Of a stretch of DNA of 64,000 nucleotides, positions 41,155 through 54,181 are shown piece after piece. The notes beneath the pieces were generated by a model that searched no databases, was not told the origin of the DNA, and saw nothing but the letters and a program-made list of their open reading frames with translations. How positions within the stretch are numbered: position 1 is the stretch's first letter; every line of letters begins with the position of its first letter. A program made the translations under genes and the position numbers. The DNA is taken from the NCBI GenBank assembly GCA_027563935.2, contig CM050449.1:71080556-71144555 (forward strand). Direction: 5' to 3'. This DNA is from Costus lasius. Its lineage: Eukaryota > Streptophyta > Magnoliopsida > Zingiberales > Costaceae.

Positions 41155-42693
41155 TGTTGGGAAACCCTGGGGATATTTTATAGATTTTTCAGACACAAAT
41201 ACAATGCACAGCGGAATAATATCCCAAAACAGGCCGGTCCCAAAAACCCAGTGAAGATCGCATGTGAGGGAGTCGACACGATGAGATAGTATATACCTTA
41301 AGCAAGATGAGGCCGATATCGAGAGATAGGTGCCCAAGCGTGCGCCCTCTGCAGTCTCACACACACGGATGCCTCGAGTCCTCTTCTTCCACGCTCGGTG
41401 CTAGCCTCAGGAAGAAGATCTAAGCCTTAGTCCGCCCTCTTGACAACTTGCGCCACCTCCAAGGTATATGCGCCAAGGATGAAGAAGGATGAAGGAGAGG
41501 GAAGCCGCCAAGCACCAAATTCCTTGCGCCAAGAGGAAAGGAAGATCAAGGCTTCCGGCTAGGGTTTGATAGAAGAAATCACTTATGCCTCTTGGCCTTG
41601 CTCTCACCTCTCTCTGTGTTCTCACGCCTCCAAGGAGTAGAATATCTGAGAGGAGGCGTCTAGGGCCTCTTATATAGAGCAAGAGGCGCTTAGGGTTAGG
41701 GCTAGGCGCATAATGAAGTAACTTTGTCCATCCTAAACCCCATTATACCCCTTAGGCACCAATGGGGTTGGATCTCTCCCCATTATACCCCTTAGGCGCC
41801 AATGGGGTTGTTATTGGGCCTCATTGGGTAATGAGCAAGCCCAAACCTCATTGAATGGGTTGATTAGGTAGTTGGATCCAATCCAATGCAACCCAAATCC
41901 AAATGTGACCTAACCATGGTCAAATTCGGGTTAACCTGCCAAAAATGAAGTTTGGCTCCAATAACATTCATCCATCTCATCAGGCCTATCGGCGCTATTA
42001 AAATCTCCCAAATAGATCCGAGTCATCCAACAAATCGATCATAAGGCTTCCTGATCAATACGAGAACTCGAGTTTCAAGGTGTGTGACCCTGTAGATTCC
42101 TCTGACGCCGGCAGTGCTGATCAAATGTCACCACAAGCAGTGAGTGGCACCTAGTAGTGCATCGCTGCCACCCAGGTCATTGGAATGAATATCGACATCG
42201 ATTTCTCCATCATCACAACTAGGTACAGATGCATTATAGTCTCTTTGCCGAACTGATATCCGATTGGACAAGTGTGTCACCATTTGTTTTCATCCAATCT
42301 CATGGTTATGACTAAATCAAGTCTCACCTGGGTATGGCCATACACTTTCAGTCATAGAACCATAGAGGAGCTCCATGGATATCAAGCTTCCCTTAGGAAG
42401 GGGCAAATCCTCTATCTATCCATTGACCTTCTCATGTGGGTCATGACATGCTCAAAGACAACTGTTATTACCTCCCAACTACGGCGAAGTGTTAGGTTGT
42501 ATCAAAGCATATCCCTAACCATATAGAGTGGTCAATGACCTCAAATCAAGGGATCAATGCATCTCCTATCACTTGTGAGGATAACTTGTGACACCAAGTC
42601 ATTGCCTCACAGCGGGTCGGTCCAGTATATCCACTACTGATATACCCATATGTCTGCGTTAACACCTCGTGCCTAACCAGCCTATATACCAGT
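41155..42693 (-). repeat. Element F 5' LTR, part 1
   Basis: Second-family LTR in minus orientation, starting TGTTGGGAAACCC (U5 end) and interrupted at 42693 by E. It aligns with E's LTRs but is clearly more diverged, so F is older. The last five bases ccagt are E's left target copy. The LTR resumes at 59524. It carries an AAG|GTATAT donor-like site near 41296 (minus). Confidence 0.88.
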
Positions 42694-44640
42694 TGTTGGT
42701 ATATATGCCCTAGGACTTAGTTTTGGTCCACTTATGTACTACTTGACTTTGATATTTATATCATTTTGGCATTGTCATTATCTATGTTTGTTTACATCTG
42801 CGCATATGTACTAACATGATAATGTCCCTGGAGACAGATTGGATCTGTGCTCGAACTATAGTCCCCAGTCGATGTACCTTAGTGGATATGGGACCACTAT
42901 GGTACTTGTGAGACTGGTATGTGGGCTGGTTAGGCACGTGGTGCTAACGTAGACACATGGGTATATCATTGGAGGATATACTGGATAGACCTGCTGTGAG
43001 GCTATGACTTGGTGTCATGAGTTATCCTCACAAGTGATAGGAGATGCATTGATCCCTTGACTTGAGGTCATTGATCATTCTGTATGGTTAGGGATTTGCT
43101 TTGATACAACCTAACACCTCGCCGTAGTTGGGAGGTCATAACGGTTGTCATTGAGCATGTCACGACCCATATGAGAAGGTCAATGGACAGACATAGGATT
43201 TGCCCCTTCCTTAGGGAAGCATGATATCCATGGAGCTCCTCTATGGTTCTATGACTGAGAGTGTTTGGCCATACCAAGGTGAGAACCTATTTTAGTCATA
43301 GCCATGTGATTGGGTGAAAACAAGTGGTGACACACTTGTCCAATCGGATATCAGTTCGGCAAAGAGACTGTAATGCATCTATACCTAGTTGCGATGATGG
43401 GGATGTCGATGTCGATATCCATTCTAATGACCTGGGTAGCAGCGATGCACTGCTAGGTGCCACTCACTGCTTGTGGTGACCTTTGGTCAGCACTGCCAGC
43501 GTCATAGGAACCTACAGGGTCGCACACCTTGATACTTGAGTTCTCGTATTGATCGGGAAACCTTATGATCGAGTTATTGGATAACTCAGATCTAATTGGG
43601 AGATTTCATCAGCGCCAATGGGCCTGATGAGATGGAAGAATGTTATTGGAGCCAAACTTCATTTTTGGCAGTTTGACCCGTATTTGACCATGGTTGGTCA
43701 CATTTGGATTAGGGTTGCATTGGATTGGATCCAAATGCTTAATCAATCCATGTGATGAAGTTTGGGCTAGCTCATTATCCAATGAGGCCCAATAACAAGT
43801 TCTCATGAAGAGATGAGAGGCTAAAAGGGTATAATGGGGAGAAACATGAACCATTAAGCGCCTAGGGGCATAATGGGGTCATGTTGGCGCCTTTGCTTCA
43901 TTATGGAAGTAAAGGGCGCCTCCCCTCTCTTCCTTGGATGGAATGCATGCCTCTATGGCATGTCTTGGGCTGATATGGTGCTTGGGCAATTATGGATAGG
44001 TTGAATGAAGTTTATGGTAAAGTCTTGGAGACTTTCCTTGCATCAAACCTCCTCATCCTAGCCCTACACTTGTCATGATCCTAGCCCTTGCCCTAACCGC
44101 CTCTTGCCCTATATATGTGACCCTAGCCGCCCCCTTTTACAAGTATTCATCCTTGGAGGCGTGAACACATCAAGAGGGGCGAGAGCAAGGAACAAAGGTG
44201 GCGCAACCTCTTCCTCTTCCATCAAGTGGCCGCAAGTCTTCTTCCTTTCTTTTTCTTGGCGCAAGTGAAGAAAGCTCTTGATGGTTTCCTCTCCTCTTCA
44301 TCTTATTTGGCGCATCCCTCCTTGGTGGTGGCGCAAGATGATTGGAGCATCTCCCTAAGGCTTGGATCTTCTTCTCGAGGCTAGCACCGGGTGTGGAAGA
44401 AGAGGACTCAAGAGATCCGTGTGTGTGAGACTGCAGAGGGCGCACACTTGGGCGCCTGCATCGGCATCACTCCAAACCGCTCTTAAGGTATTTCCTAACT
44501 CATCGTGTCGACTCTCTTGCTTGCGATCTTCACTGGGTTTTTAGGACCGGCCTGTTTCGGGGACATTCTTTGCTGTGCAATGTATGTATGTATGTCTATA
44601 ACTCTGAAAAATTGTAAAATGTCCCCGGGGTTTCCCAACA
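42694..44640 (+). repeat. Element E 5' LTR (1,947 bp)
   Basis: TGTTGGTATATATG to TTTCCCAACA. It shares with family 1 the U3 words GGCCATACC, GGTGA and CTTGTCCAAT, and the general layout, but the rest is different. A donor-like AAG|GTATTT is at 44485-44493. GGCGCA words are frequent in the U5 half. A TATA box was not confidently placed. Confidence 0.94.
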
Positions 44641-44641
44641 G

Positions 44642-44653
44642 TGGTATCAGAGC
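44642..44653 (+). other. Primer binding site of element E
   Basis: TGGTATCAGAGC, perfect, one base after the LTR. Confidence 0.92.
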
Positions 44654-46289
44654 GACTTGCAAGACTCGAACGATGTTTTATGCTTTTCTTTCATGCTCAC
44701 ATGCCATATCTCTATTTTCATAAATAGCATGATGCATGGCAAACGATTTTTTCTAAGTAGGAAAAATTAGGGTTTCTTGTTTCTATCATCCTCTGAATCT
44801 CTTTTGGATTTTTGGACTATTTTCTTGTCTGATTTAAAGATTAAAGGCGCACATAATTTTGTTAAGTAGGACGGGCATTGTGTCTTCGGACTAGCCAAGT
44901 CTCTTGATCTGACAAAATTGCCAGCCGAAAGGATCTCTGAAATCATCATGAAAAATAAATCGCAATTAACCAAAAGATTTGTGAGAAGAAGATGAGAAAA
45001 AGAGACTAGTTTTATGAAAAAATAAAATTTCAGATTTTATGTTTTTCATGAGCATGTAGAATTGCATGAGTAAATACCTTGGTTGTGCATGATGTTGTGA
45101 TCATTAGTCAAGCCCCCCCTTTGCATGCCTGTGATGTATCCTTGTGAGGCCTGCGTGCCATTTTTCTTTTAACTAAGAAGAAGATTAGGGTGGCGCATGT
45201 ACTTGGAACTTGGCGCATGCATACCTTGGATGATGGCGCAACAAGCATCAAAGGAAGAGGCGCAAGCTTGCTTGGTGGCGCAAGTTAGGCATGGCCGAAC
45301 CCTTGGGTTTGAGAGCTAGCTAACTTGGCTTCTTGCATTGTGGCGCATCCTCATTGGAGGAAGACCATGGCATTGGCCGAACCCTTGGGGTCTACCCTTA
45401 AGGTTTGAGAGCTAAACCATGTGAGAAGGACCTTGGAGCCAACCTTGAAGACCAAGATAGAGGGCGGCTAGGATAGGTCTATCTTAGGGGCTTGAGTCCT
45501 ATGTCAAGAGTTGAACCTCCTTTTGGCATGGGTTGGTTCAATGTATTGAAAGGGCTTCAATCACATCATCTTTTACTGCTTTCCTTATCTGCTAAAAGCA
45601 TGCCTGTAATGTTTTATCGTTATGTTATCACTATAGGATTGCATGCCTGTATGGTTAGACATAAGATAAAACTGATGAGACCTTAAAAACCCTCATAATA
45701 AAATATCAAGTCTAGTAGCCTTCTAACGCGTAGCCCTCACTAAGCTATCGATCAGTGGAGTTGTGAACTGTTTCCCACCCTCGTGGGACACACCCGCTTA
45801 TCTTTAGGAAGTGTGTGGTGACAATGGTTTCCCCAGTCCAGTTTTAACCTAGGCGTGCCTTCGCAAGGAAACTCGTTGGCCCTAGGCATAATGGTTAGGA
45901 ATGGACTTGACTAGAAGTTCACATATACTGGGCGCATGGTGAAAGTCTAGAGGCATCGTTGAGAGGTTAGGATTTCATGTTGTATCCAGACCTCGCTGGA
46001 CATAAAATGCCCAGACTGTCTCAAAAAGGGTAGTTGCTTGGAGCGACCGGCCGGCGTGCCCACCTTAGGAAACATGGGTTACTTTGTGCATCTCATCCCA
46101 CCCTTGTGGGACCCAAAACCTCATGTGAAATAAGGATCTCATCTCACTAGGAAGTCTTAAACTTCCCGATTGACTTTGTGGGTTGTCAATTCGAATTTAA
46201 AATAGTGGGAGCAGTAATCATTTAAAACAAGTCCAGTTTAAATGATTTGAAGTACTACTAATCTGCTGTTTCTTGATTGTTGTAGAAAA
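44654..46289 (+). other. Element E leader (1.6 kb)
   Basis: Non-coding. It has six GGCGCA words between 45192 and 45347, two CCCAC..GTGGG hairpins in the gag-proximal half (about 45776-45790 and 46105-46125) analogous to the paired hairpins of family 1, and a splice-acceptor-like end (TTTCTTGATTGTTGTAG, last base 46285) four bases before the gag ATG. Confidence 0.8.
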
Positions 46290-47658
46290 ATGGCAATGAA
46301 CAATGGCAGATGGTCACTGTGATCTATCCTTGAAAAGGACAAGTTGGTTGAATCCAACTTGATGGATTGGTATATGAACTTGAGATTTGTGCTCAAGCTC
46401 GAGAGAAAGCTCTATGTCCTTGAGCAGCCCATTCCTAAACCACTTCCAAGCTCGGCCTCAGTGGCTGAGAGGGATGCTTATGATAAGCATCAGGCTGACA
46501 CTTTGGAGGTTGCACAATTGATACTAACCAACATGTCGCCCGAGCTTCAAGGGCAATATGAATTGAAGAGTGCCTCTGAGATTATTACTAATCTAAGACA
46601 GCTCTTTGATGAATTGGTTAGGCTCAATCCTCCTAAAGTTGATATTCAGTGCGTTAAGCCGAAAGGCTTGACCAAGGGACTGAAATTAAAGATGGAATGG
46701 ATCAGGAACAATAAGTGCTATTCATGTGGAGGGCCACCTCACATGTTGACGGACATAGTGCAACTTCAGAATGAGGAGAAGAAAGGCTTGGCCTTAACTT
46801 CTAGCTTAGGTATCTATGTTATAGAAGTCAATCTTTCTACTTCTATGTCATGGGTATAGGATACCGCATGTGGGACTCATATTTGTACAAATATGCAGGG
46901 GCTCAAGAAAAGTAGATCGGTGCGACCTGGAGAGATTTACCTACGCGTTGGAAACGGGGCACAGGTTGCTTCTGTTGCTGTAGGCGTTTTTACTCTCTCC
47001 TTGCCTTCTGGACTTCAATTAGAACTAGATAATTGCTTTTGTGTACCTTCACCTACTAAGAACATTGTATCCATTCCTTGCTTAGCAAAGAAGGGATTTA
47101 AGTTTGAAATAACTAAGAACTCTTGTTCTTTTTCATTTGCAAATATGTTCTATGGGAAGGGTACTTTGTGCAATGGTCTATATATCTTGGATATGGAAAG
47201 TTCTATTTGTAACATAAGTAATAAAAGGACCAAACTGAGTGGTTCACTTGGTGCTTTCCTATGGCACTGTCGATTAGCCCATATAAACAAGAATCGCATC
47301 CAACAACTCCATGCAAATGGATTGTTAGATTCAAGTTCCTTGGAGGAATTTGATACTTGTGAACCTTGTTTATTAGGGAAAATGACAAAGGCACCCTTCA
47401 CCAAGATTGGTGAGAGGGCAGAAGGTTTATTGGATCTCATACATACTAATGTGTGTGGGCCTTTCAATAAACAAGCCAGAGGAGGGTACAACTACTTCAT
47501 TACCTTTACTGATGACTTCAGTAGGTATGGTTATGTCTACTTAATGAGACATAAATCTAAGTCCTTTGAGAAATTCAAGGAGTTCTAGAATGAAGTAGAG
47601 AACCAGCTTGGAAGATACATTAAAGCTCTTCAATCAGATCGAGGTGGAGAGTACCTGA
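46290..47658 (+). pseudogene. Element E gag, protease and start of integrase, broken
   Basis: The gag start MAMNN.. at 46290 is followed by a TGA at 46320-46322. Gag then reads from 46344 but lacks a large central part: the text jumps from ITNLRQLF to DELVRLNPPK, well short of the B/D length. The zinc knuckle (CYSCGGPPHMLTDI) has lost residues and its last Cys. A TAG at 46857-46859 sits directly before the protease DTACG. The pre-integrase and integrase N-part reads 46893-47588 (…HTNVCGPF, with Asn at the position next to the first catalytic Asp motif), ending in TAG at 47586-47588. Element H interrupts at 47658 after GGEYL. Confidence 0.92.
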
Positions 47659-49881
47659 TGTTAGGGAATGCCGGGTGTAATTTAAAATTTTGCAGTCCCA
47701 GGACGCAGCGGAAGAAGCATTACACCCGAAACACATTCCTTTCCCAAGGATCCATGTGAGAGAGAAGACACAAGGATGTGTTAGAGATGTACCTCTTTTG
47801 CTTGTCTAGATGTCGAAGCCATGTTGAAGGCGCCCAAGTGTTCGCCCTCTACAAGTATCCACGCGTCGACTCCTTGATCGTTGCTCCCTTCCATGCTCGG
47901 TGCTAGCCTCGGGAAGAGAATCGAGCCTTAGGGTTCCTTCACTCTTCTTGCGCCACCTCCAAGGTTCATGCGCCAAGTGCAAGGAAGATGCCACCAACTC
48001 CTTATCCTCTTTACTCCAAGAGAAGAGGGAGAAGATGAGTTTCGGTCTTGAGGAAGCTTAAAGGGAAATTGCGCCACTAAGTCCTTCTCCAAATCACGCC
48101 AAGAGGAGAGGAAGGAGAAGACTTGCGGTCACTTGTTGGAAGAAGGGTTTCGCCACTTTGATGTTGTCACCCTTTGCCCTTGCTTTCGCCCCTCTATTTG
48201 TGTTCACGTCTCCAAGTGTTCATCATCTAGAGAGGGCGACAATGGGTCCTATAAATAGGATTAGAGGCGGTTTGGGCAAGGGCTAGGATTATGCCAAGTG
48301 TATGGCTAGGATGAAGGAGTCTTGAGGTAAGGAAAGTCTCCAAGACTTTGCCATAAACCTCATTCAACCTATCCATATTTGTCCAAGCACTATATCAGCC
48401 CAAGACATGCCTTAAATGCATTCTTACCATCAAAGGATAAGTGGCTAGGCGCAACACGCATGAGGAGTTTCGGCTAGAGTGGTGTCTTGGGAGAAACTAG
48501 GGTTTGAAGTAAGGTAAGTCTCCAAGACATTACCATATACCTCTTCCCTATGTCCATATGCGCCTAGGAACTTCCCATAAAAGTTCTCAAGCCATATCAG
48601 CCCCAAGACTTGCCTTAGAAGCAAGTATTCCATCCAAGGAAGAAGGGCTAGGCGCCCTTTACTTCCATAATGAAGCAAAGGTGCCTCCCTCACCCCATTA
48701 TGCCCCTAGGCGCCAATGGGATGAGATTTCTCCCCATTATACCCTTTTAAGCCAACTCCTCTTCATGACAATTAATTATTGGGCCTCATTGGATAATGAG
48801 CTAGCCCAAACTTCATGGCATGGATTGATTAAGCCATTGGATCTAATCCAATGCAACCCTAATCCAAATGTGACCAATCTATGTCAATTTCGGGTCAACC
48901 TGCCAAAAATGAAGTTTGGCTCCATAACTTTCTTCTAACTCATCAGGCCCATTGGCGCTGATGAAATCTTCCAAATTGATCCAAGTTATCCAATAACTTG
49001 ATCCTAAGGCTTCTGATTAAAGCAACGTCAAGAGTCTATTGCGTGTGACCCCGTAGGATCCATATGACGATGGCAATGATGTAAACATCATAAGTAGTGA
49101 GGGGTATCTAGCAACACATCACTACTACCCATGTCATAGGACTTAAGTCATTATGGCAACAACTCCTAACAAGCAACGAGGATTCCCATTGCATTATAGA
49201 TCCCTTTGCCTAAGCTGATATCCTGCCATTGGATTAGTCTCAAGTTTATTATCCAATGCATTGGTCATGACTCAACATGTGTGGCCACACTCTCCTGTCA
49301 TGCACCAATAAGGTGGGGCGCCCCAAGTGGATATCATGCTTCCAATAAGGAAGGGGCAAATCCTACTATTGGTCATCCATGTCTCCACATGACTTATGAC
49401 ATGCCCAATGACAGTCGTTTTGATCTCCCTATTACGGAGAGACGTAAGACTGTATTAAAGCACACCCATCATCAAATATAGACATGAATACCTCAAGTCT
49501 AAGGATCAATGCAAACCTCTTGCATGTGAGATTGACTTGTTGATTAGACAAGTCAATCCTCACGGTGGATCACTCCAGTGCATCCAATGCACCTGTATGT
49601 CTGCGTTACTGTGCCCCGCACCTAACCAGCCCATACACCAGTCTCACATGTACCAAAGCTGTCCCATTTCTGCTAAGGTACCTTGTCTAGGGATAGTTTA
49701 TGAGAATGGATCCAATCCAAACTCCTGGGACATTATTTATGCAACTCAATACATCAACGCAGGCAGAGAAGTCTACATAATAACGACCATGCCTATATAA
49801 AGAGTAATAGTTCTATCAAAGTACATTCAAACAATGCCTAACCATTTCCATACATTGGTCTTTAGGGCATATACACCAACA
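47659..49881 (-). repeat. Element H 3' LTR (2,223 bp)
   Basis: Plus-strand ends TGTTAGGGAATG and ATACACCAACA. It includes a diverged internal duplication: 48300-48430 and 48490-48640 both contain AAGTCTCCAAGAC followed by ATATCAGCCC and CCAAGAC words, which helps explain its length. No gene. Confidence 0.9.
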
Positions 49882-52800
49882 ATCTCCCACTTGCACTAAG
49901 ACCAAGGACAACTGGTGTTTAGTCAGTTCCAATGTCTCTAGTATGACCCATTTAGCTTCCGCTGCGCCAGAGGCTAGGTCAGTGGGTTTTTCCAGATTGC
50001 TATCTGTGTTTATTTTAACAAATTTGATCATCATCATTATCCATGATCTCTAAGATCAGATGATATGCTGCAGTACATACTTGAGCATTAAGTTCCTTCT
50101 CCTATGCTATGGTCCCAGCAATAACTATACTGGACCATCAAGCACTATGAACTAGATCAAGTTCAAATGAATGAAGCTGCCTCCTTGGCTGCCACAAGGA
50201 GCTGCAATGTACTCAGCCTTATTTGTAGAATCTTGCCACTTTGGTTTGCTTAATGCTCTTTGAGCATACAACACCATAACAAGGCAAAGCGCAAATCCTG
50301 GCTGTGATCAATACTCACTAGACTGGAACGAAGTGTCAGTGTACCCTTGTACACAAAATTCTTTCCTATCTATCATAGACTAGACTCCAATCCTTTATAC
50401 TTCCCAAGTATATATATAAGGATTGCTTTCACAGCTATCTAGTGTTTAAACACTAAGATCTGATTGAAACTTACTGGCTATGCTCCAAGCATTTGCCACA
50501 AATGGTCTTGAGTATATTATTCAAAACATGATCCATCCTACATACCATGTATCAGGACTTTGGACCTATGTTAATACTCTCCAGCTGTGTCACAGGACAC
50601 AACATGTTTGAGAGAGTCAGACCATATCTTCCTGGAAGGTATTAATATTTGGAATCATCCAATATAAACCTCTCCATAAACTCTTGGATGAACATAGATT
50701 GACTAAAAGGGCAATGACTTTCTTGGATCTCTATCTATAGATCCTCATGCCTAGGATGTAGGCATCATTCCCTAGATCATTCTTCTCGGAATACATATCT
50801 TCCTTTTCTTCACCATGTGAAGAGCTGAGATGTCATTCCATGTGAGGAGAATATCATCAATCATCTAGAACAAGAAATACTATTAAGGTGTTCCCACTGA
50901 TCTTCTTGTAAACTCAGGCTTTTTCAACCATGCTTGCGTAATATCATGCATATCTATATGGCCTTGATATGTGAACTTTTTGGCTATTTCCTTATAGAAA
51001 TCTTTTCAGATGTCCATCCAAGAAAAGCAGTTATCATAACAACATGCCATAATTGATCATGCAATTATAACAAGCAGAATCCTAATGGACTTAAAGCTCA
51101 GCTATTGGTGAAAATTTCATCATTATCCACCTAGTGGATTTGCCTGAAATCATTATTCACTAGCTTCCTTTCTAAAGTAACAATGTTACCTTCCATGTCC
51201 ATCTTCCTAGAAGATTTATTTATAGCCTGTGGGAATTACCCCTTTTGGTAGCTCATCCAAGTCCCACACTTGACTAGCAGACATGGAGTCCATTATGGTT
51301 CTTATGGCCCTTAGAGATTTCTTGGAATCTGGTTCACCGACCGCTTCCATTTCCTCATACGTCTTAGGTTCATGCTTGATGGAAAAATTCGTCATGCCCA
51401 GCATATCGAATCGATCCAGACTTATGTTGTTCCTGTGTTACTTGAACCTCAGGTTGACTTTCAACCTATATGTGAGATTTTGTTCTCCATGTGTGTCTAG
51501 TTATATTGTGGTTGATTCTGGACCTTGTCCAAATCAAATCTACTCCCACTAGCTTCTTTCAAAAGAAATACTTTCTCAAGAAAGACAGTTCTTTAAGCAA
51601 CAAATAATTTGTTCTCCTTGGGATAGAATTAGCACTCTATAGTGCACCACAAACACATACTTTTGAATCACTGCACATTACATTCCCAATTCCATTGAAG
51701 AAATGAGATATTTGCAGTTCGCAACTCAAAAGTTAACTTAGACATTTTCTTATGGAGTGGCAGTACATCTGTTTGCATAGCATTATAGTAGTATATTTGC
51801 ATGACCATTCGAAGATGGAACCACATCCAATGTGTTCCTTTATCTTTCTTTGAAATTCACCACACAGTGGTGTACTAAGTAAGCTGTGAGATAACTCCAC
51901 ACTTCTTAGGACAGTCATCAAATTCTCCACTAATCATCTTGATCCAATGAAGGTGCTTTAATAGATCCTTCAATTCGACTCAATACTTCATTTGTGAACT
52001 TCTTGGATTTTTCCAAAGTTCTTGGGTTGTGTAAGGCATACCCACACCTAATGAAGTATATAACTCCTCTTAGTGCTGGTTTACATGGGTCCACTTACAT
52101 TGCTATGTAATAGATCCAACAAGTCACTGCTCTTTCCACCCTTGTCGGTGAAGGCAGCATCTGTCACATTGTTCCTTTGAACTAGGCTCACATGTATCAT
52201 AATCCTGAAAGGACAATGATCCCAATAGTCCTATGGACCTTTGGATGTGACCATTGTTCTATGGTTCAAGAGACAATGCTACATGAGGATTGAATCATTA
52301 GATCTGATCTTGTGTCACATATAGAACCACAGACTATTGTCAATTGTATCACTTCAATAGAACATCTCAGATTAAAGAAAAGTATTATTTATTATTTCAA
52401 ACGGAAGTCCTTTCCAAAAGGAATGATGTTCTAATACATAAGCTGATACATAATAGCAAAGTTCTATATAAAGTCTTCAAGGCAGTGAGATGATATCAAC
52501 AGCAGCATCCAATGCTCCATGCCTGACCCGAGAGTCGATCCCATCAAGCCTCTTCGTCCTACTTCTTTTGAGCTCCTGCACATGTAAAACATATGTGAGC
52601 CTCACATACGGTACCCAGTACCCATGAATAAGAAGTAGACAAAAGACCTCGGTAACACAATACCTGAAGCGGATGGATTACATCCCTTCCTCTTTGCCAT
52701 GCTCTTCTTGGCCATCAATCCTCTTCGAAATACCCATGCATTCCTAGTCTTCCGAAGTATTAGCTTCGAAGATACAGAACCATGGTCTTGCCCAGGGCCA

Positions 52801-53072
52801 ACAAATTTCCTTGTGAAGGCATGCCCAGGTTAAAACTGGACTGGGGAAATCATTGTCACCAAATACCTTCTAAAGATAAGTGGGTGTGTCCCACGAGGGT
52901 GGGAAACAGTTCACAACACCACCGATCGATAGTTTGATGAGGGCTACGCGTTAGAAGGCTATCGACTTGATATTGTATTGAGAGTTTTTGCATGTTTGTT
53001 TTATTCTTTTCTAGCATGCAGTTTTCCTATGGTTATGGCAGCAAAGGAAAAACATCACAGCCATGCTATGGA
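49882..53072 (-). pseudogene. Element H internal region, heavily decayed gag-pol
   Basis: Minus-strand remnants in order from the right: leader with the CCCAC..GTGGG hairpin (about 52800-53070), traces of the zinc-knuckle and protease region (about 52550-52760), integrase (about 51600-52200), RT N-terminal part (51216-51404, ..MDSMSASQVWDLDELPKGVIPTGYK), RT and RNase H (49900-51200). No frame is open for more than about 60 codons. Most of Gag and the primer-site side of the leader are missing; at 53072 the leader runs straight into the middle of the LTR. Confidence 0.8.
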
Positions 53073-53619
53073 CATGCTTCCAATAAGGAAGGGGCAAATC
53101 CTACTATTGGTCATCCATGTCTCTACATGACTTATGACATGCCCAATGACAGTCGTTTTGATCTCCCAATTATGGAGAGACATAAGACTGTATTAAAGCA
53201 CACCCATCATCAAATCTAGACATGAATACCTCAAGTCTAAGGATCAATGCAAACCTCTTGCATGTGAGATTGACTTGTTGACTAGACAAGTCAATCCTCA
53301 CGGTGGATCACTCCAGTGCATCCAATGCACCTGTATGTCTGCGTTACTGTGCCCCGCACCTAACCAGCCCATACACCAGTCTCACATGTACCAAAGCTGT
53401 CCCATATCTGCTAAGGTACCTTGTCTAGGGATAGTTTATGAGAATGGATCCAATCCAAACTCCTGGGACATTATTTATGCAACTCAATACATCAACGCAG
53501 GCAGAGAAGTCTGCATAATAACGACCATGCCTATATAAAGAGTAATAGTTCTATCAAAGTACATTCAAACAATGCCTGACCATGTCCATACATTGGTCTT
53601 TAGGGCATATACACGAACA
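53073..53619 (-). repeat. Element H 5' LTR remnant (547 bp)
   Basis: Matches 49335-49881 base for base in length. The U5 and R parts, primer site and part of the leader are deleted. The outer end ATACACGAACA has one change from the 3' LTR end. Confidence 0.92.
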
Positions 53620-54181
53620 CCTGAGTGGTGAGTTCTTTGACTATTTGAGATAATCTGAGGTCATATCCCAACTCACTCCTCCTGGAACACCTCAATGGAA
53701 TGGTGTGTCTGAAAGGAGAAATCGAACTTTATTGGACATGGTTCGATCTATGATGAGTCATGCAACTCTACCTCCCTTATTCTGGGGGCATGCACTTGAG
53801 ACATCTTCTCTAATACTGAATAACGTTCCATCTAAGAGTGTCTCCAAAATACCATACGAGATGTGGAGTGGGAGACGCCCTAATCTCACTTTTATCAAGA
53901 TCTGGGGATGTGAGGCTTATGTCAAATGTCAGGATTCTAGCAAGCTAGAACCTAGATCTGATAAATGCGTGTTTGTGGGGTATCCTAAGGAAACTAAAGG
54001 ATACTACTTCTATGTCCCAATCGAGAACAAAGTGTTTGTTGCTCGGGGTGCTGTCTTTCTGGAGAAAGAATTTCTCATGAAAGAAGTTAGTGGGAGGAAG
54101 TTTGACTTGGATGAGGTCCAAGTGCAAGCACAAGACAAAGAGATGGAATCTGAGCCATCTGCACCGGTTTCTAGCCAACCT
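53620..54181 (+). pseudogene. Element E integrase C-part, after H
   Basis: Resumes in GGEYLSGEFFDY with a TGA at about 53649-53651, then reads QLTPPGTPQWNGVSERRNR (catalytic Glu in SERRNR) to VSSQP. The frame 53705-54184 is open, closing in the LTR of I. Interrupted by solo LTR I at 54181. Confidence 0.9.

Larger units (their letters stand above)
47659..53619 (-). mobile_element. Element H: decayed Ty1/copia, minus strand
   Basis: Inserted in E's integrase; target duplication cctga (47654-47658 and 53620-53624). 3' LTR 47659-49881 (2,223 bp), polypurine tract (minus AGTGGGAGAT) next to it, stop-riddled internal region, and a 5' LTR of which only 547 bp survive (53073-53619). LTR divergence over the shared 547 bp is about 2% by eye. 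It is related to family 2 by leader and LTR words. Confidence 0.92.
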
